DNA from: Lachnospiraceae bacterium
GTDB taxonomy: Bacteria; Bacillota; Clostridia; Lachnospirales; Lachnospiraceae
Direction of reading: 5' to 3'
DNA length: 64,000 bases
Assembly: GCA_016283755.1 (NCBI GenBank)
Contig: JAEENO010000020.1
Location: forward strand, 84,156-148,155
Part shown: one piece after another, positions 55,649 through 63,280 of the stretch
Numbering within the stretch: position 1 is the stretch's first letter
How the letters are laid out: every line of letters starts with the position of its first letter
Made by a program: the position numbers and the translations under genes
The notes under the pieces: generated by a model
What the model was told of the DNA's origin: nothing
What the model saw: the letters and a program-made list of their open reading frames with translations, nothing else
The model's database searches: none

Positions 55649-56698
55649 TTACAAACTAATTCCAAGAGCATTTAGCTCCTGATTATACATCTCTTCCGAA
55701 GATTTATAACCAAATATCTTTCTCGGATAGTTATTGATCCAGTCTTCGACTCGCTTAACATCGCGTTGTTTTAGAATATTAAGATCTGTTCCTTTTGGAA
55801 TATGCCGGCGAATCATACGATTTTGATTTTCATTAGAGCCCCTTTCGCAGCTGCAATAAGGATGACAGTAATAAATTGTTGTCCTGTTAATATCGCTGCG
55901 ATGGCTTTTTTGCATTCCCAAATAATCTTGAAATTCCGAACCATTATCGACAGTTATTGATTTAAATATCTTTTTAAAATTTCGTTCTCCGAACTTCTTT
56001 TCAAGAGTATTTAATGCTTTCACTACACATTCCGTTGTATGCCTTTTAAGTAGCAAACACAACTCTTTTCGGGTTTTTCTTTCAGTCAAAACCAACAAGG
56101 ATTTTTTCGAGATGCCCTGCTTACCTACTACTGTATCCATTTCCCAATTTCCGAATTCTTTTCTAGAGAGTACCTTTTCCGGTCTTTTTTCTATACTGAG
56201 TCCTTTACTTGGACGAGCTTGTCTAATGACTCTATTATATGACCGTTTTTTGCATTTGCATTTGATAGGCAATTGCTTGTTTGTCAATTTGTAGAATATG
56301 CCTTTATCGATGTAGCTATATAGGGTTGATACGCATATACTTATAGTATTACCTTCCTTTTTTATAGCTTCTAACGCAGCCGCAGGACTGTATTTCTTAT
56401 TAATGATTATATCCTCGATACGATTTGCAAAAGCACGTTCTTTATCAATTTTCAAATTTGGTCCTTTACATGACATTATTTCATTAATATGTTCTTGAGC
56501 AATATCCGGACTATAACGTACTTCTGTTGTTTCGTCACTATTTCGCGCTACAAAGTATCCTCTGTTTTTTTCTCTATATATTGTACTAATATGTTTATCA
56601 AGAAGCTTCGCAATATCTTTAGGTGTATGGCCCGCTTTAAGTAAAACTTCAATTTTCAAGCGATCATTAAATGTTAAGTGTCTAAACGTTTTTCTCAT
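55649..56698 (-). CDS. IS30-family transposase
   Basis: 349 aa from ATG 56698; the frame runs on to 56743. An N-terminal HTH (LTFNDRLKIEVLLKAGHTPKDIAKLL) precedes an intact rve-type DDE core: WEMDTVVG, ITVDNGSEF and CERGSNENQNRMIRRHIPKG, so all three acidic residues are present. The gene looks active. I could not fix the terminal inverted repeats or a target duplication; candidate ends share AAATGTC near 55470 and 56770. It sits between efp and tRNA-Lys at the edge of the accessory region. Confidence 0.95.
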   Translation of the reverse strand: MRKTFRHLTFNDRLKIEVLLKAGHTPKDIAKLLDKHISTIYREKNRGYFVARNSDETTEVRYSPDIAQEHINEIMSCKGPNLKIDKERAFANRIEDIIINKKYSPAAALEAIKKEGNTISICVSTLYSYIDKGIFYKLTNKQLPIKCKCKKRSYNRVIRQARPSKGLSIEKRPEKVLSRKEFGNWEMDTVVGKQGISKKSLLVLTERKTRKELCLLLKRHTTECVVKALNTLEKKFGERNFKKIFKSITVDNGSEFQDYLGMQKSHRSDINRTTIYYCHPYCSCERGSNENQNRMIRRHIPKGTDLNILKQRDVKRVEDWINNYPRKIFGYKSSEEMYNQELNALGISL

Positions 56699-56888
56699 AA
56701 AGTATACTTCCTTCGATGCCCCGGCTTGCTTGTCGCAGGACAAATAATCCTATTTATCATTTTAGACATTTGCGCATCAAAATTCAATTTTTTCTTTTTG
56801 ATTCCGTTAACTTTTTAGCTTATCTTCTTCTATTTCTTGGATCATCTGCTCATGTGTAATGTATTTTTCTTTCATCGTTTCCAAATAA

Positions 56889-56925
56889 AAAATCACTAAC
56901 CAAATATAGTTAGTGATTTTACTAT
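56889..56925 (-). terminator. Terminator-like hairpin between tRNA-Lys and IS30
   Basis: Perfect 12-bp stem AAAATCACTAAC / GTTAGTGATTTT followed by TTATTT on the minus strand, about 180 bp downstream of tRNA-Lys. It lies within a small open frame (56807-57022), which argues that frame is not coding. Confidence 0.7.
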
Positions 56926-57101
56926 TATTTAAAAAGGTATATGCGGTTTTAGCACCAAGAAGGGATAATAGTTCTACTACTGTGTAAATTGGGATATCCC
57001 AAAACCGACAATCCCATTTCATTGTCTTTTGCTTTCTTTAACTACAGTGCACAGTTTCCAGGAAGAGACGTAACTTAATCATCTGAGCTCGGCTTGTGAA
57101 A

Positions 57102-57174
57102 TGCGCCGTACTGGATTCGAACCAGCGACAACTCGATTAAAAGTCGAGTGCTCTACCAACTGAGCTAACGGTGC
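57102..57174 (-). tRNA. tRNA-Lys (anticodon TTT)
   Basis: 73-nt cloverleaf on the minus strand: acceptor GCACCGT, D arm GCTCAGTTGGTAGAGC, anticodon arm CTCGACTTTTAATCGAG (anticodon TTT), T arm CTGGTTCGAATCCAG, discriminator A, no encoded CCA. Acceptor pair 3-70 is A-C, a mismatch; the other six pairs are intact. The stop codon of the upstream gene lies 2 bp from its 5' end. No dedicated promoter was recognised. Confidence 0.93.
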
Positions 57175-57176
57175 AA

Positions 57177-58043
57177 TTACGTTTTGAGTAATATGTAATA
57201 AATATGAGGCAAGTATCGAGTTTCTTTTTTAATGTCAAATCTCACAATCACCAATACTGGTTCCATATCTTTTAAGCAGTTCAGATCTGACATAAGATTC
57301 TCTTTTAGGATATCATCTATATATTCTGACGGATATTCAGAATATGTCATTTCTCCAACATAAATGCTATGTTGCTTTTCGTTGATTAGATCTTCTAATC
57401 GCCTTTTATAATATTGCCTGGCTTTATAATTATTAGTAATCTCATAACTTTTCATCGGAGCAACTGATAAATCTAATATCCTATCTTTGGATATATCCTG
57501 AACTTTAATGGGATATTTTACAGTATCCGTTTGGAAAAGCTTATTAAGTAGATCTTTTAAAGCATATTTAAATGTAGTGCTATATGAATCTAATACTGTT
57601 AAAGGCAATTTTCGTTCGTAAACATAAAGAGTATCTTTATAGCATTTTTTATAGAAGAAAATCAGACCTTTTATATAATTTGCCGGATATCTTTTATCAA
57701 GTACAGCCGGAAATCCCATGTAACGTAAAAACTCTTCTAAATTATACACGCGTTGGTCCGTACTTTTATTTTCTATAACTTCTGGAACTTTTTCCGACAA
57801 AAAGACTGTCGGTATATCAATAGAAAGCCCAAGAAAATCGCACATTAAATTCATGCTTTCTTCTTCATACATTATTACTTTAGAGGATTCCTTTAACGCA
57901 GCTTCTAAAGCTTCTTTTCCAATTTGCTTTTTTTCTTCATCTAAAAGCCGTTCGCTAAATAGTATCTTTCCGTCAAAAGAGCCGATTGTAAAATTAAATA
58001 AAGCCTGAACCGGAGCCAAGGAATAGTAAATAAAAAGAATCAT
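57177..58043 (-). CDS. Hypothetical protein, third gene of an XRE-led operon
   Basis: 288 aa; no family recognised. It has a short hydrophobic N-terminal stretch (LFIYYSLAPVQALFNFTIGSF), not a clear signal peptide, then a charged alpha/beta-looking body (EKKQIGKEALEAALKESSKVIMYEEE; YYKRRLEDLINEKQHS). No nuclease, protease, kinase or membrane motif was found. It starts 2 bp after the membrane-protein gene and ends 2 bp before tRNA-Lys. Tight coupling to a regulator and a membrane protein suggests joint function, possibly stress or defence; this is inference. Confidence 0.75.
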   Translation of the reverse strand: MILFIYYSLAPVQALFNFTIGSFDGKILFSERLLDEEKKQIGKEALEAALKESSKVIMYEEESMNLMCDFLGLSIDIPTVFLSEKVPEVIENKSTDQRVYNLEEFLRYMGFPAVLDKRYPANYIKGLIFFYKKCYKDTLYVYERKLPLTVLDSYSTTFKYALKDLLNKLFQTDTVKYPIKVQDISKDRILDLSVAPMKSYEITNNYKARQYYKRRLEDLINEKQHSIYVGEMTYSEYPSEYIDDILKENLMSDLNCLKDMEPVLVIVRFDIKKETRYLPHIYYILLKT

Positions 58044-58045
58044 AG

Positions 58046-58522
58046 TTAATCAAAAATAATAATATCTTCAGGGTTAAATTGGTTTGTAAGTCTGATTTTT
58101 CCTTCGTCTGTTATGTCAAAAATATAAAAAACAGAAACAGAATAATCATAGTTATATAGCTTAAGAATAAATACGTCGGAGCTAATATCAAGAGAATATA
58201 TCCAATTCTGAACATTGGGATTATCGGAATTAACATAGCCACTATAGTTATTATCATCTCCAAAATTAAAAATTTTATCCCCGGATGTATATACCTCTCC
58301 TTTTATCATCATGCCGTATGATTCTAACAAGCAATCATTAATAACTTGATAAGATTCCGCTGATTCTTCTGCTTTGTTCTTGATTTCATTACTATTGTGC
58401 TTACTTCCCGGCATTTTATGAATTATCAAGATCGATATCATAAAAATAATAACGATACCGTCTAGTATAAGTAGAAGCATACTTGTTTTATTATTCTTAA
58501 AAAGTTCTTTTATCTTATTCAT
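58046..58522 (-). CDS. Hypothetical single-pass membrane protein
   Basis: 158 aa. Short basic start (NKIKELFKNNKTS), one transmembrane helix (MLLLILDGIVIIFMISILII, about residues 15-34), then an extracytoplasmic domain of about 120 residues with many Tyr/Asp/Asn (GDDNNYSGYVNSDNPNVQNW). Family not recognised. Its ATG overlaps the stop of the XRE gene as ATGA, so translation is coupled. It may be a sensor or an anti-factor for the regulator; not shown by sequence. Confidence 0.75.
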   Translation of the reverse strand: MNKIKELFKNNKTSMLLLILDGIVIIFMISILIIHKMPGSKHNSNEIKNKAEESAESYQVINDCLLESYGMMIKGEVYTSGDKIFNFGDDNNYSGYVNSDNPNVQNWIYSLDISSDVFILKLYNYDYSVSVFYIFDITDEGKIRLTNQFNPEDIIIFD

Positions 58523-58971
58523 TGTGTTATTTCTTTTTCTCGCTTATATGTATTAATTGCACTTACCATAGATGATACTTGCTCTAGTATTAATGATTTT
58601 GCTATTGGATCAAGTTCTTTTATTAATTCTGCAAAAATCCCCTGATAATCAGTAACATTAAAGTTCATATTCGGTATTACAGATGACGGTTCAATATTTA
58701 GTGCTGCAGAAATCTTAAATAGGGTAGCTACAGATATGGATTTTACTGTTGAAGAATTAAAAAGCCTAGCAATTGTAGATTTCGAGATACCCGTAGTTCG
58801 CGATAATGCATTATAAGATATATTTTGACGATCCACTTCTCTTAATATGTTTTGATAAAGCGTTCTTGTGTATATATTTATAACTTCATCGTTAAAGCCG
58901 TTGTTCTTTTCCATGTTTTGAATTAGAACAGTTCCGATTTTTTTATTTCTTCGTTGTTGAGGCACAGTCAT
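58519..58971 (-). CDS. XRE-family transcriptional regulator
   Basis: 150 aa. A helix-turn-helix of the Cro/CI type at residues about 48-90: ISYNALSRTTGISKSTIARLFNSST...ATLFKISAALNIEPSSVI. The N-terminal 45 residues and the C-terminal helix (ELIKELDPIAKSLILEQVSSMVSAI) may oligomerise. It leads a three-gene overlapping operon and has its own promoter with a 10-bp palindrome in the leader, so autoregulation is likely. AAAGGAAT is close to ATG 58971. Confidence 0.85.
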   Translation of the reverse strand: MTVPQQRRNKKIGTVLIQNMEKNNGFNDEVINIYTRTLYQNILREVDRQNISYNALSRTTGISKSTIARLFNSSTVKSISVATLFKISAALNIEPSSVIPNMNFNVTDYQGIFAELIKELDPIAKSLILEQVSSMVSAINTYKREKEITQ

Positions 58972-58996
58972 ATTCCTTTCTATATTGTAATAAATC

Positions 58997-59006
58997 GGTA
59001 ATTACC
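58997..59006 (-). promoter_or_regulatory. Candidate XRE operator
   Basis: Perfect palindrome GGTAATTACC, 26 bp upstream of the XRE start and downstream of its -10 box. Confidence 0.4.
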
Positions 59007-59036
59007 AATAGTAGTAATAATATTAGTATATATTTA

Positions 59037-59078
59037 GATATATACCATTTTTCTAATTTAGTCAAGCAAAAATCGAAC
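59037..59078 (-). promoter_or_regulatory. XRE operon promoter with GTTCGATTTTTGC box
   Basis: Minus-strand -35 TTGACT (59060-59065), 17-bp spacer, -10 TATATC (59037-59042). Directly upstream of the -35 is GTTCGATTTTTGC (59066-59078), the reverse orientation of a box in two other promoters of this region. Confidence 0.55.
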
Positions 59079-59113
59079 CATTATATCCAAAACGTTCTTT
59101 TTTTGAATATATA

Positions 59114-59150
59114 ATTACCGGAGCCTCATAAAGAAGCTCCGGTAAGTTTT
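59114..59150 (-). terminator. Terminator after the 59.2-kb DUF5688 gene
   Basis: Stem TTACCGGAGC / GCTCCGGTAA, loop of about ten bases, tail AATTATATA on the minus strand (weak U-run). Confidence 0.65.
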
Positions 59151-59181
59151 AGTATATCATAGAATACCTTTTCTTATTCTA

Positions 59182-60144
59182 TTACATCTTCTGAATATTA
59201 TTCTTGATGCCTTCTGCCTGCATTGACATGTACTCATTAGGCATAAGAAGCTGCATCGTTTTATTATCATATACATAAACGTGATCTGATAAAATATCCT
59301 CTGCGTCAACTGACTCTGTGTTAACCGCTTTAACCATAGCATCAAATTCTTCAAAATGATTATCTCTTAAGTCATTCATCGGAACAGCAATCACTTCATG
59401 AATTGATGACGGTAAAATCATCAATGAAGAACCAATATAATCAACAAATTTCTTCATGAAATCGTTGTCAAGTATTACCGATGCGCCCTGGAACTTATCC
59501 TCCGTGTGTAGAATAAACATCTGCGGGCCTTCCATTTCAAAAGGCATATCTGACATATCTGTATCCGATGTAACCTTTAATGATTTCATAAAATCTGTCA
59601 TGGATGTTACTATTGGTGTTCTTCCTTCGAGTTTGTTTTTCTTCGCTGCATCCATAAGGTCATTAACGTTTACATTCCATCGTTCTAAATGACTAGTTTT
59701 AATTAATACTGTTCCTTTGCCAATTGTTGAATCTGAAATTAAAGCCTTGAACACAATAGCCAAATCCTTATAAGGAATATACGGAACATCTTTCAAAAGG
59801 CTTTCGTTTTCCTTTCTATTAATTAATGTTGCAAATATCTTTGAATTAACCTGGGCAAAATCATTAAAAAACGAAAAGTCAACAGCTTCTACTTCAGCTT
59901 TTATATAAGCATCATTGATTGCATTAACTATTTCTTCAAAAGAGAAAAGATCTCTATCATATAAATCATAATATTTATTAAGATAGATAGTTGGAGTGCA
60001 ATTATGTCCTTCCTTTGAGATGTTAATTCCGTCAAGAACAACTCCGTTGTTCTTATTTACCTGAACTATAGAGACGGTATAATCTTCTCCGTAAATATCC
60101 TTCAATTTACTTAATACAGCTTCCTTAAATTCATTATAATTCAT
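59182..60144 (-). CDS. DUF5688-family protein (copy 1)
   Basis: 320 aa. The start MNYNEFKEAVLSKLKDIYGEDYTVSIVQVNKNNGVVLDGI, the middle IKTSHLERWNVNVNDLMDAAKKN and the C-terminal LPSSIHEVIAVP match a second gene at 61.4-62.4 kb segment by segment. I recall this as DUF5688, frequent in Lachnospiraceae and of unknown function. Soluble, without signal peptide or metal motif that I can see. GAGGAAACC precedes ATG 60144. Its upstream region has the shared promoter module. Monocistronic. Confidence 0.85.
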   Translation of the reverse strand: MNYNEFKEAVLSKLKDIYGEDYTVSIVQVNKNNGVVLDGINISKEGHNCTPTIYLNKYYDLYDRDLFSFEEIVNAINDAYIKAEVEAVDFSFFNDFAQVNSKIFATLINRKENESLLKDVPYIPYKDLAIVFKALISDSTIGKGTVLIKTSHLERWNVNVNDLMDAAKKNKLEGRTPIVTSMTDFMKSLKVTSDTDMSDMPFEMEGPQMFILHTEDKFQGASVILDNDFMKKFVDYIGSSLMILPSSIHEVIAVPMNDLRDNHFEEFDAMVKAVNTESVDAEDILSDHVYVYDNKTMQLLMPNEYMSMQAEGIKNNIQKM

Positions 60145-60187
60145 GGTTTCCTCCTCGGTTTAAGCAATATCGCTTTTGATACTATAG

Positions 60188-60260
60188 ATGATAGCAAGTT
60201 TTTTATGGCAAGGTGGTGTCATAAATTGTGCTGTTTTTCTTTTTTTGTTCGATTTTTGCA
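60188..60260 (-). promoter_or_regulatory. Shared accessory promoter module, copy 1
   Basis: Minus strand: TGCAAAAATCGAAC box (60247-60260), A-rich stretch, TTTATGACACCACCTTG, then -10 TATCAT (60188-60193). Same order and spacing as at 63153-63224. The -35 position reads CCACCT, unlike TTGACA, so an activator or alternative factor may be needed. Confidence 0.6.
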
Positions 60261-60393
60261 GTGTTGTTATGATTCTTTGTATTAGGTATGGAATATAATT
60301 AAAAAAGAACCACTCAATTCTCAATGGAGAAAGGAATGATTCTTTTTACTTCCATATTTAAATGCTAAAATTATAAGAATCTCGAATAAATTC

Positions 60394-60816
60394 TTACTTA
60401 TAATTCATGTTGCCATATATCAATGAATCATCTGCGAATTTAAATCTGTTAGATATATTTCTTAAACACTCATTAAAATAAGCATCCAGTTTTATCAATG
60501 TTTTTTCTGATGTTATAAGTCCGGTTGAAAAATCAAACGCGGAACACTGCTGCTGTGATAACATATTATCGTATTCAAGCGGTATTAATTCTTTTCTTTC
60601 AAAATCAAGCGCAAAATAAATCGAGAGAATATCTTCGTCTGTTTCTTTGAATAAAAGTGAATAGATTGTATTCCCAAAATAGTCTGTCATCCCGGTTTCC
60701 TTTAATTGTATTGACAAGCCATTATTAGATACAATCTTCCCACTGTCCTCATTTAAGGCAGTGGGAAGATATGGGAATACTAAATTGAAATTCTCTGCAG
60801 CATTAGCGATCAGCAT
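60394..60816 (-). CDS. Hypothetical protein, partner of small ORF
   Basis: 140 aa from ATG 60816 (AGGA eight bases upstream); the frame runs up to 60849. Not recognised. It starts MLIANAAENFNLVFPYLPTAL and contains FALDFERKELIPLEY and ECLRNISNRFKF. No membrane helix or signal. Its start overlaps the end of the 51-aa gene by 14 bp, so translation is likely coupled. A 12-bp perfect inverted repeat falls within codons 16-28 or so. Last gene of the operon that begins with DUF5688 copy 2. Confidence 0.75.
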   Translation of the reverse strand: MLIANAAENFNLVFPYLPTALNEDSGKIVSNNGLSIQLKETGMTDYFGNTIYSLLFKETDEDILSIYFALDFERKELIPLEYDNMLSQQQCSAFDFSTGLITSEKTLIKLDAYFNECLRNISNRFKFADDSLIYGNMNYK

Positions 60817-60958
60817 CGTTTGATTCCTTTTTTTCTTCATCAGAAACAAATGTATAATCGATCTCTTTTACTCTATTCGCGCTCGCTGCTCTTGCAAACT
60901 CTTCATATTCTTTCTTGATATAAGCCATCTGTAAATTTGAATTCTTGTGTTCACTCAT
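60803..60958 (-). CDS. Small charged protein, 51 aa
   Basis: A short frame with a good ribosome site (AAGGAGATTTAG before ATG 60958). It encodes 51 aa beginning MSEHKNSNLQMAYIKKEYEE and ending EEKKESNDADR; mostly polar and helix-prone. It lies 24 bp after the 61.0-kb gene and overlaps the next gene by 14 bp. This spacing supports it being a real gene. No family recognised. Confidence 0.65.
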   Translation of the reverse strand: MSEHKNSNLQMAYIKKEYEEFARAASANRVKEIDYTFVSDEEKKESNDADR

Positions 60959-60982
60959 AATCTAAATCTCCTTATCATTATT

Positions 60983-61366
60983 TTATAGCTGATTATTTAA
61001 ATAATCAATAGGCTGCATATTTAACTCCTTAAGTAAGCTAAATGTCCTGGTTTCAGCATTATAAAAAAGTCCGTCGTCAAAGTTGGTTTTTACTTCATCC
61101 ATAGCTGACTTTAAACCTTCAAAAGATTTTCTAAATATTTCAAGATCTTTTTTCAGATCATACATCGCTTCTGCCACATAAAAATCATCAAAGATAGGAA
61201 TGATAGCAATATCGTCTTCCAGGCCGACAACAGATAGAATATCATTTTTTAATGATGCAGTATTCTCACCTTCTTCCAACTCACAACTGTAAAGCTTTGG
61301 ATGTTGGGCGGCTGCTAATATAAATTTCTCATTCCATCGGCGCTTTATTTCTTCAATCTTTGCCAT
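60983..61366 (-). CDS. Hypothetical protein, DUF5688-linked
   Basis: 127 aa from ATG 61366 (AAAGG ten bases upstream; a TTG at 61375 is in frame). Soluble and mostly helical: AKIEEIKRRWNEKFILAAAQHPKLYSC, then a long helix FRKSFEGLKSAMDEVKTNFDDG. No known domain recognised. It follows DUF5688 copy 2 by 33 bp and precedes the 51-aa gene, so a four-gene operon is likely. Confidence 0.78.
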   Translation of the reverse strand: MAKIEEIKRRWNEKFILAAAQHPKLYSCELEEGENTASLKNDILSVVGLEDDIAIIPIFDDFYVAEAMYDLKKDLEIFRKSFEGLKSAMDEVKTNFDDGLFYNAETRTFSLLKELNMQPIDYLNNQL

Positions 61367-61399
61367 TTCATACAAACCTTTCTAATTATCATTAATTAT

Positions 61400-62389
61400 T
61401 CAAATCATCCGTATATTCTCGACACCCACCGCTTTCTTAAGTTCTTCCATCGTTGTATCCGCAAGAGATAAGGTTCTCTTGGCTGCATCAAAACGATATA
61501 CATGATCTGAAAGCTGCTCTTCTTCAGAAACCTGAGTTCCATTGACCTCTCTTACCATCTCTGACAAAGCCTCTGGTGTTCCCATTTCCGTACTTACCGC
61601 AATTACTTCATGCACAGATGAAGGCAAAATATAAAGGTCAGTTCCAACCTTCTTAGAAAGCTCGGAAAGTGCATCCTCATAAAACATAGAAGCTGCTCCA
61701 TTAACCTTTGCAGCATTAGAGATAACATACATCTGCTGTGTAGGAGGCATTTCCTCAAACATCACATCAGCCATCTCTGCAGGCATACCGTCTTTTCCAA
61801 ACATCTCTCTCATGACTTCGTTCATGGACTGGATGGTAACCGGAAGAATCTCCTTGGTATTTGCCACTGCAAGCTCATGAAGTTCATCTGCGTTTACTCC
61901 CCACATATCCATATGTTCATTGCGGATTGTGATAGTAGCAGTTCCTTCGCTGTCACATCCGAGCATTACCTTATAGATCAAAGACAAGTCTTCTCTCTCA
62001 TGATGAGGAACCTGCGAAAGCAACTTTGCGTTACGCTCTGTATTCACAGCAACCATGATTACATGGTTTTTTACAAAATCAAAATCCTGGAACTTCTCCG
62101 CAACGTTGCTAAACTCTTCCGGAGCCTTAATACTGGATACCACGGTGTTTGTGATCTGATCCATAAGCATATCTAAGTCTTTACCTTCTTCGTACTGCTT
62201 AAAGTACCCATCAAGATAAATGTTCGGAGCAATGTTGCTATCCTCCGGGGTTACTGTAATCCCATGAAGAACAACTCCATTGTTCTTTTCCACTTCACGG
62301 GCGCGAATCTGTGCACCCTTACACTCTTCCGGTAAACGCTCCGGAAGAGTCATCAACGTATAATCCTGAAATTCATTAAAACTAAGCAT
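61400..62389 (-). CDS. DUF5688-family protein (copy 2)
   Basis: 329 aa, paralogue of the 59.2-kb protein: SFNEFQDYTLMTLPERLPEE...VEKNNGVVLHGI, IYLDGYFKQYEEG, ITIRNEHMDMWGVNADELHELA and LPSSVHEVIAVS align with it. Function unknown. The segment VPHHEREDLSLIYKVML is better conserved between the copies than the ends. AAGGGAG precedes ATG 62389. Its upstream region lacks the shared promoter module and instead has a hairpin (ACAGCA/TGCTGT near 62441). First gene of a likely four-gene operon. Confidence 0.85.
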   Translation of the reverse strand: MLSFNEFQDYTLMTLPERLPEECKGAQIRAREVEKNNGVVLHGITVTPEDSNIAPNIYLDGYFKQYEEGKDLDMLMDQITNTVVSSIKAPEEFSNVAEKFQDFDFVKNHVIMVAVNTERNAKLLSQVPHHEREDLSLIYKVMLGCDSEGTATITIRNEHMDMWGVNADELHELAVANTKEILPVTIQSMNEVMREMFGKDGMPAEMADVMFEEMPPTQQMYVISNAAKVNGAASMFYEDALSELSKKVGTDLYILPSSVHEVIAVSTEMGTPEALSEMVREVNGTQVSEEEQLSDHVYRFDAAKRTLSLADTTMEELKKAVGVENIRMI

Positions 62390-62507
62390 ATTCGTGCTCC
62401 CTTCTTATAAATAATTATTATAATATAAACAGCATCTCATTGCTGTATTGCTGTTCATATTTTCCTTATTTATCGCTATATTTTTATTTTAATACGTAGT
62501 TTGAACC

Positions 62508-63116
62508 TTATGTTTTCTTATAGGTTAAGTCATATTGATATTTTTCCTGCTGCTCTTTTAAAATGCTTATCGCAAAGGCCAAGTTATTCATGTCTTCTTT
62601 ATATGAGTCGTACTCGTCTTGGTCATAAGAGTCATATTCAACATCGCCGGGAATCTGTTCTTCAAGTTTTTCTTCACAATAATTTCTAAAGTATTCCAAT
62701 GTCTTAAGTGCCTTATCAAAAAATTCGAATTTAGGCATCGCATTTTTACGCAAATCTTCCTCGTTTTTAATGAATCTAATCGGTACATTCATAAAATCGA
62801 ATATCTTTTTTCTTGAAGAATAAAGCGCAAATTGTTCTATTATTAGATGGAATGTTGTATGACCATATCCATCACCCCAAAATAACTCAGTTGATTCCAA
62901 GCCATTTAATTCATTTTTTGACTTAAATAGATTTACTTCGTCATCAACAAAATAATAAGCATCTTTAAACTCAATCTTTATATATCCCGTAGATGAATAA
63001 CTTGTTTCTACTTTTAAAGCAGAAACAAGTCTTTCCTCATTATTCTTGAACTTAAGAATTATATAATCCGGATTAATATGTTCAGATTTTACTTCGGCTT
63101 TAATTCGTATATCCAT
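62508..63116 (-). CDS. Hypothetical protein under shared promoter module
   Basis: 202 aa, not recognised. The N-terminal half is beta-rich (IRIKAEVKSEHINPDYIILKFKNNEERLV; TGYIKIEFKDAYYF) and the C-terminal half helical and acidic (NYCEEKLEEQIPGDVEYDSYDQDEYDSYKEDM). No signal or membrane helix. ATG 63116 has GAGG well upstream (11 bp). It carries the same promoter module as DUF5688 copy 1, which ties it to that gene despite the 2.4-kb gap. Confidence 0.75.
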   Translation of the reverse strand: MDIRIKAEVKSEHINPDYIILKFKNNEERLVSALKVETSYSSTGYIKIEFKDAYYFVDDEVNLFKSKNELNGLESTELFWGDGYGHTTFHLIIEQFALYSSRKKIFDFMNVPIRFIKNEEDLRKNAMPKFEFFDKALKTLEYFRNYCEEKLEEQIPGDVEYDSYDQDEYDSYKEDMNNLAFAISILKEQQEKYQYDLTYKKT

Positions 63117-63152
63117 ACTAAAATGTCCTCGTAATCACGTTGTTGTTTTCTT

Positions 63153-63225
63153 ATTATATCTTATTTAATAGAACAAAGTGGTTTCATAAAAGACATTGTT
63201 TTTCGTTTTTTGTTCGATTTTTGCA
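63153..63225 (-). promoter_or_regulatory. Shared accessory promoter module, copy 2
   Basis: Minus strand: TGCAAAAATCGAAC (box ending at 63224), A-rich stretch, TTTATGAAACCACTTTG, then -10 TATAAT (63153-63158). It matches copy 1 at 60188-60260 in sequence and, within one base, in spacing. Confidence 0.65.
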
Positions 63226-63231
63226 ACAAAA

Positions 63232-63256
63232 TTCCCCGGCAAATTTGCCGGGGAAA
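63232..63256 (-). terminator. Terminator after the HEPN/MNT pair
   Basis: Stem TCCCCGGCAAA / TTTGCCGGGGA followed by ATTTTG on the minus strand. Confidence 0.8.
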
Positions 63257-63280
63257 AATTATAGCTTTTGTTTTGTTATC

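Noticed and set aside
55450-56810. Exact IS30 ends and target duplication
   Set aside because: Only a short AAATGTC match was seen near both ends, too weak to assign borders.
56807-57022. 71-aa frame between IS30 and tRNA-Lys
   Set aside because: A perfect 12-bp terminator-like hairpin (56889-56920) lies in its coding part, it has no good ribosome site, and I recognise no family. A gene fragment is possible but unsupported.
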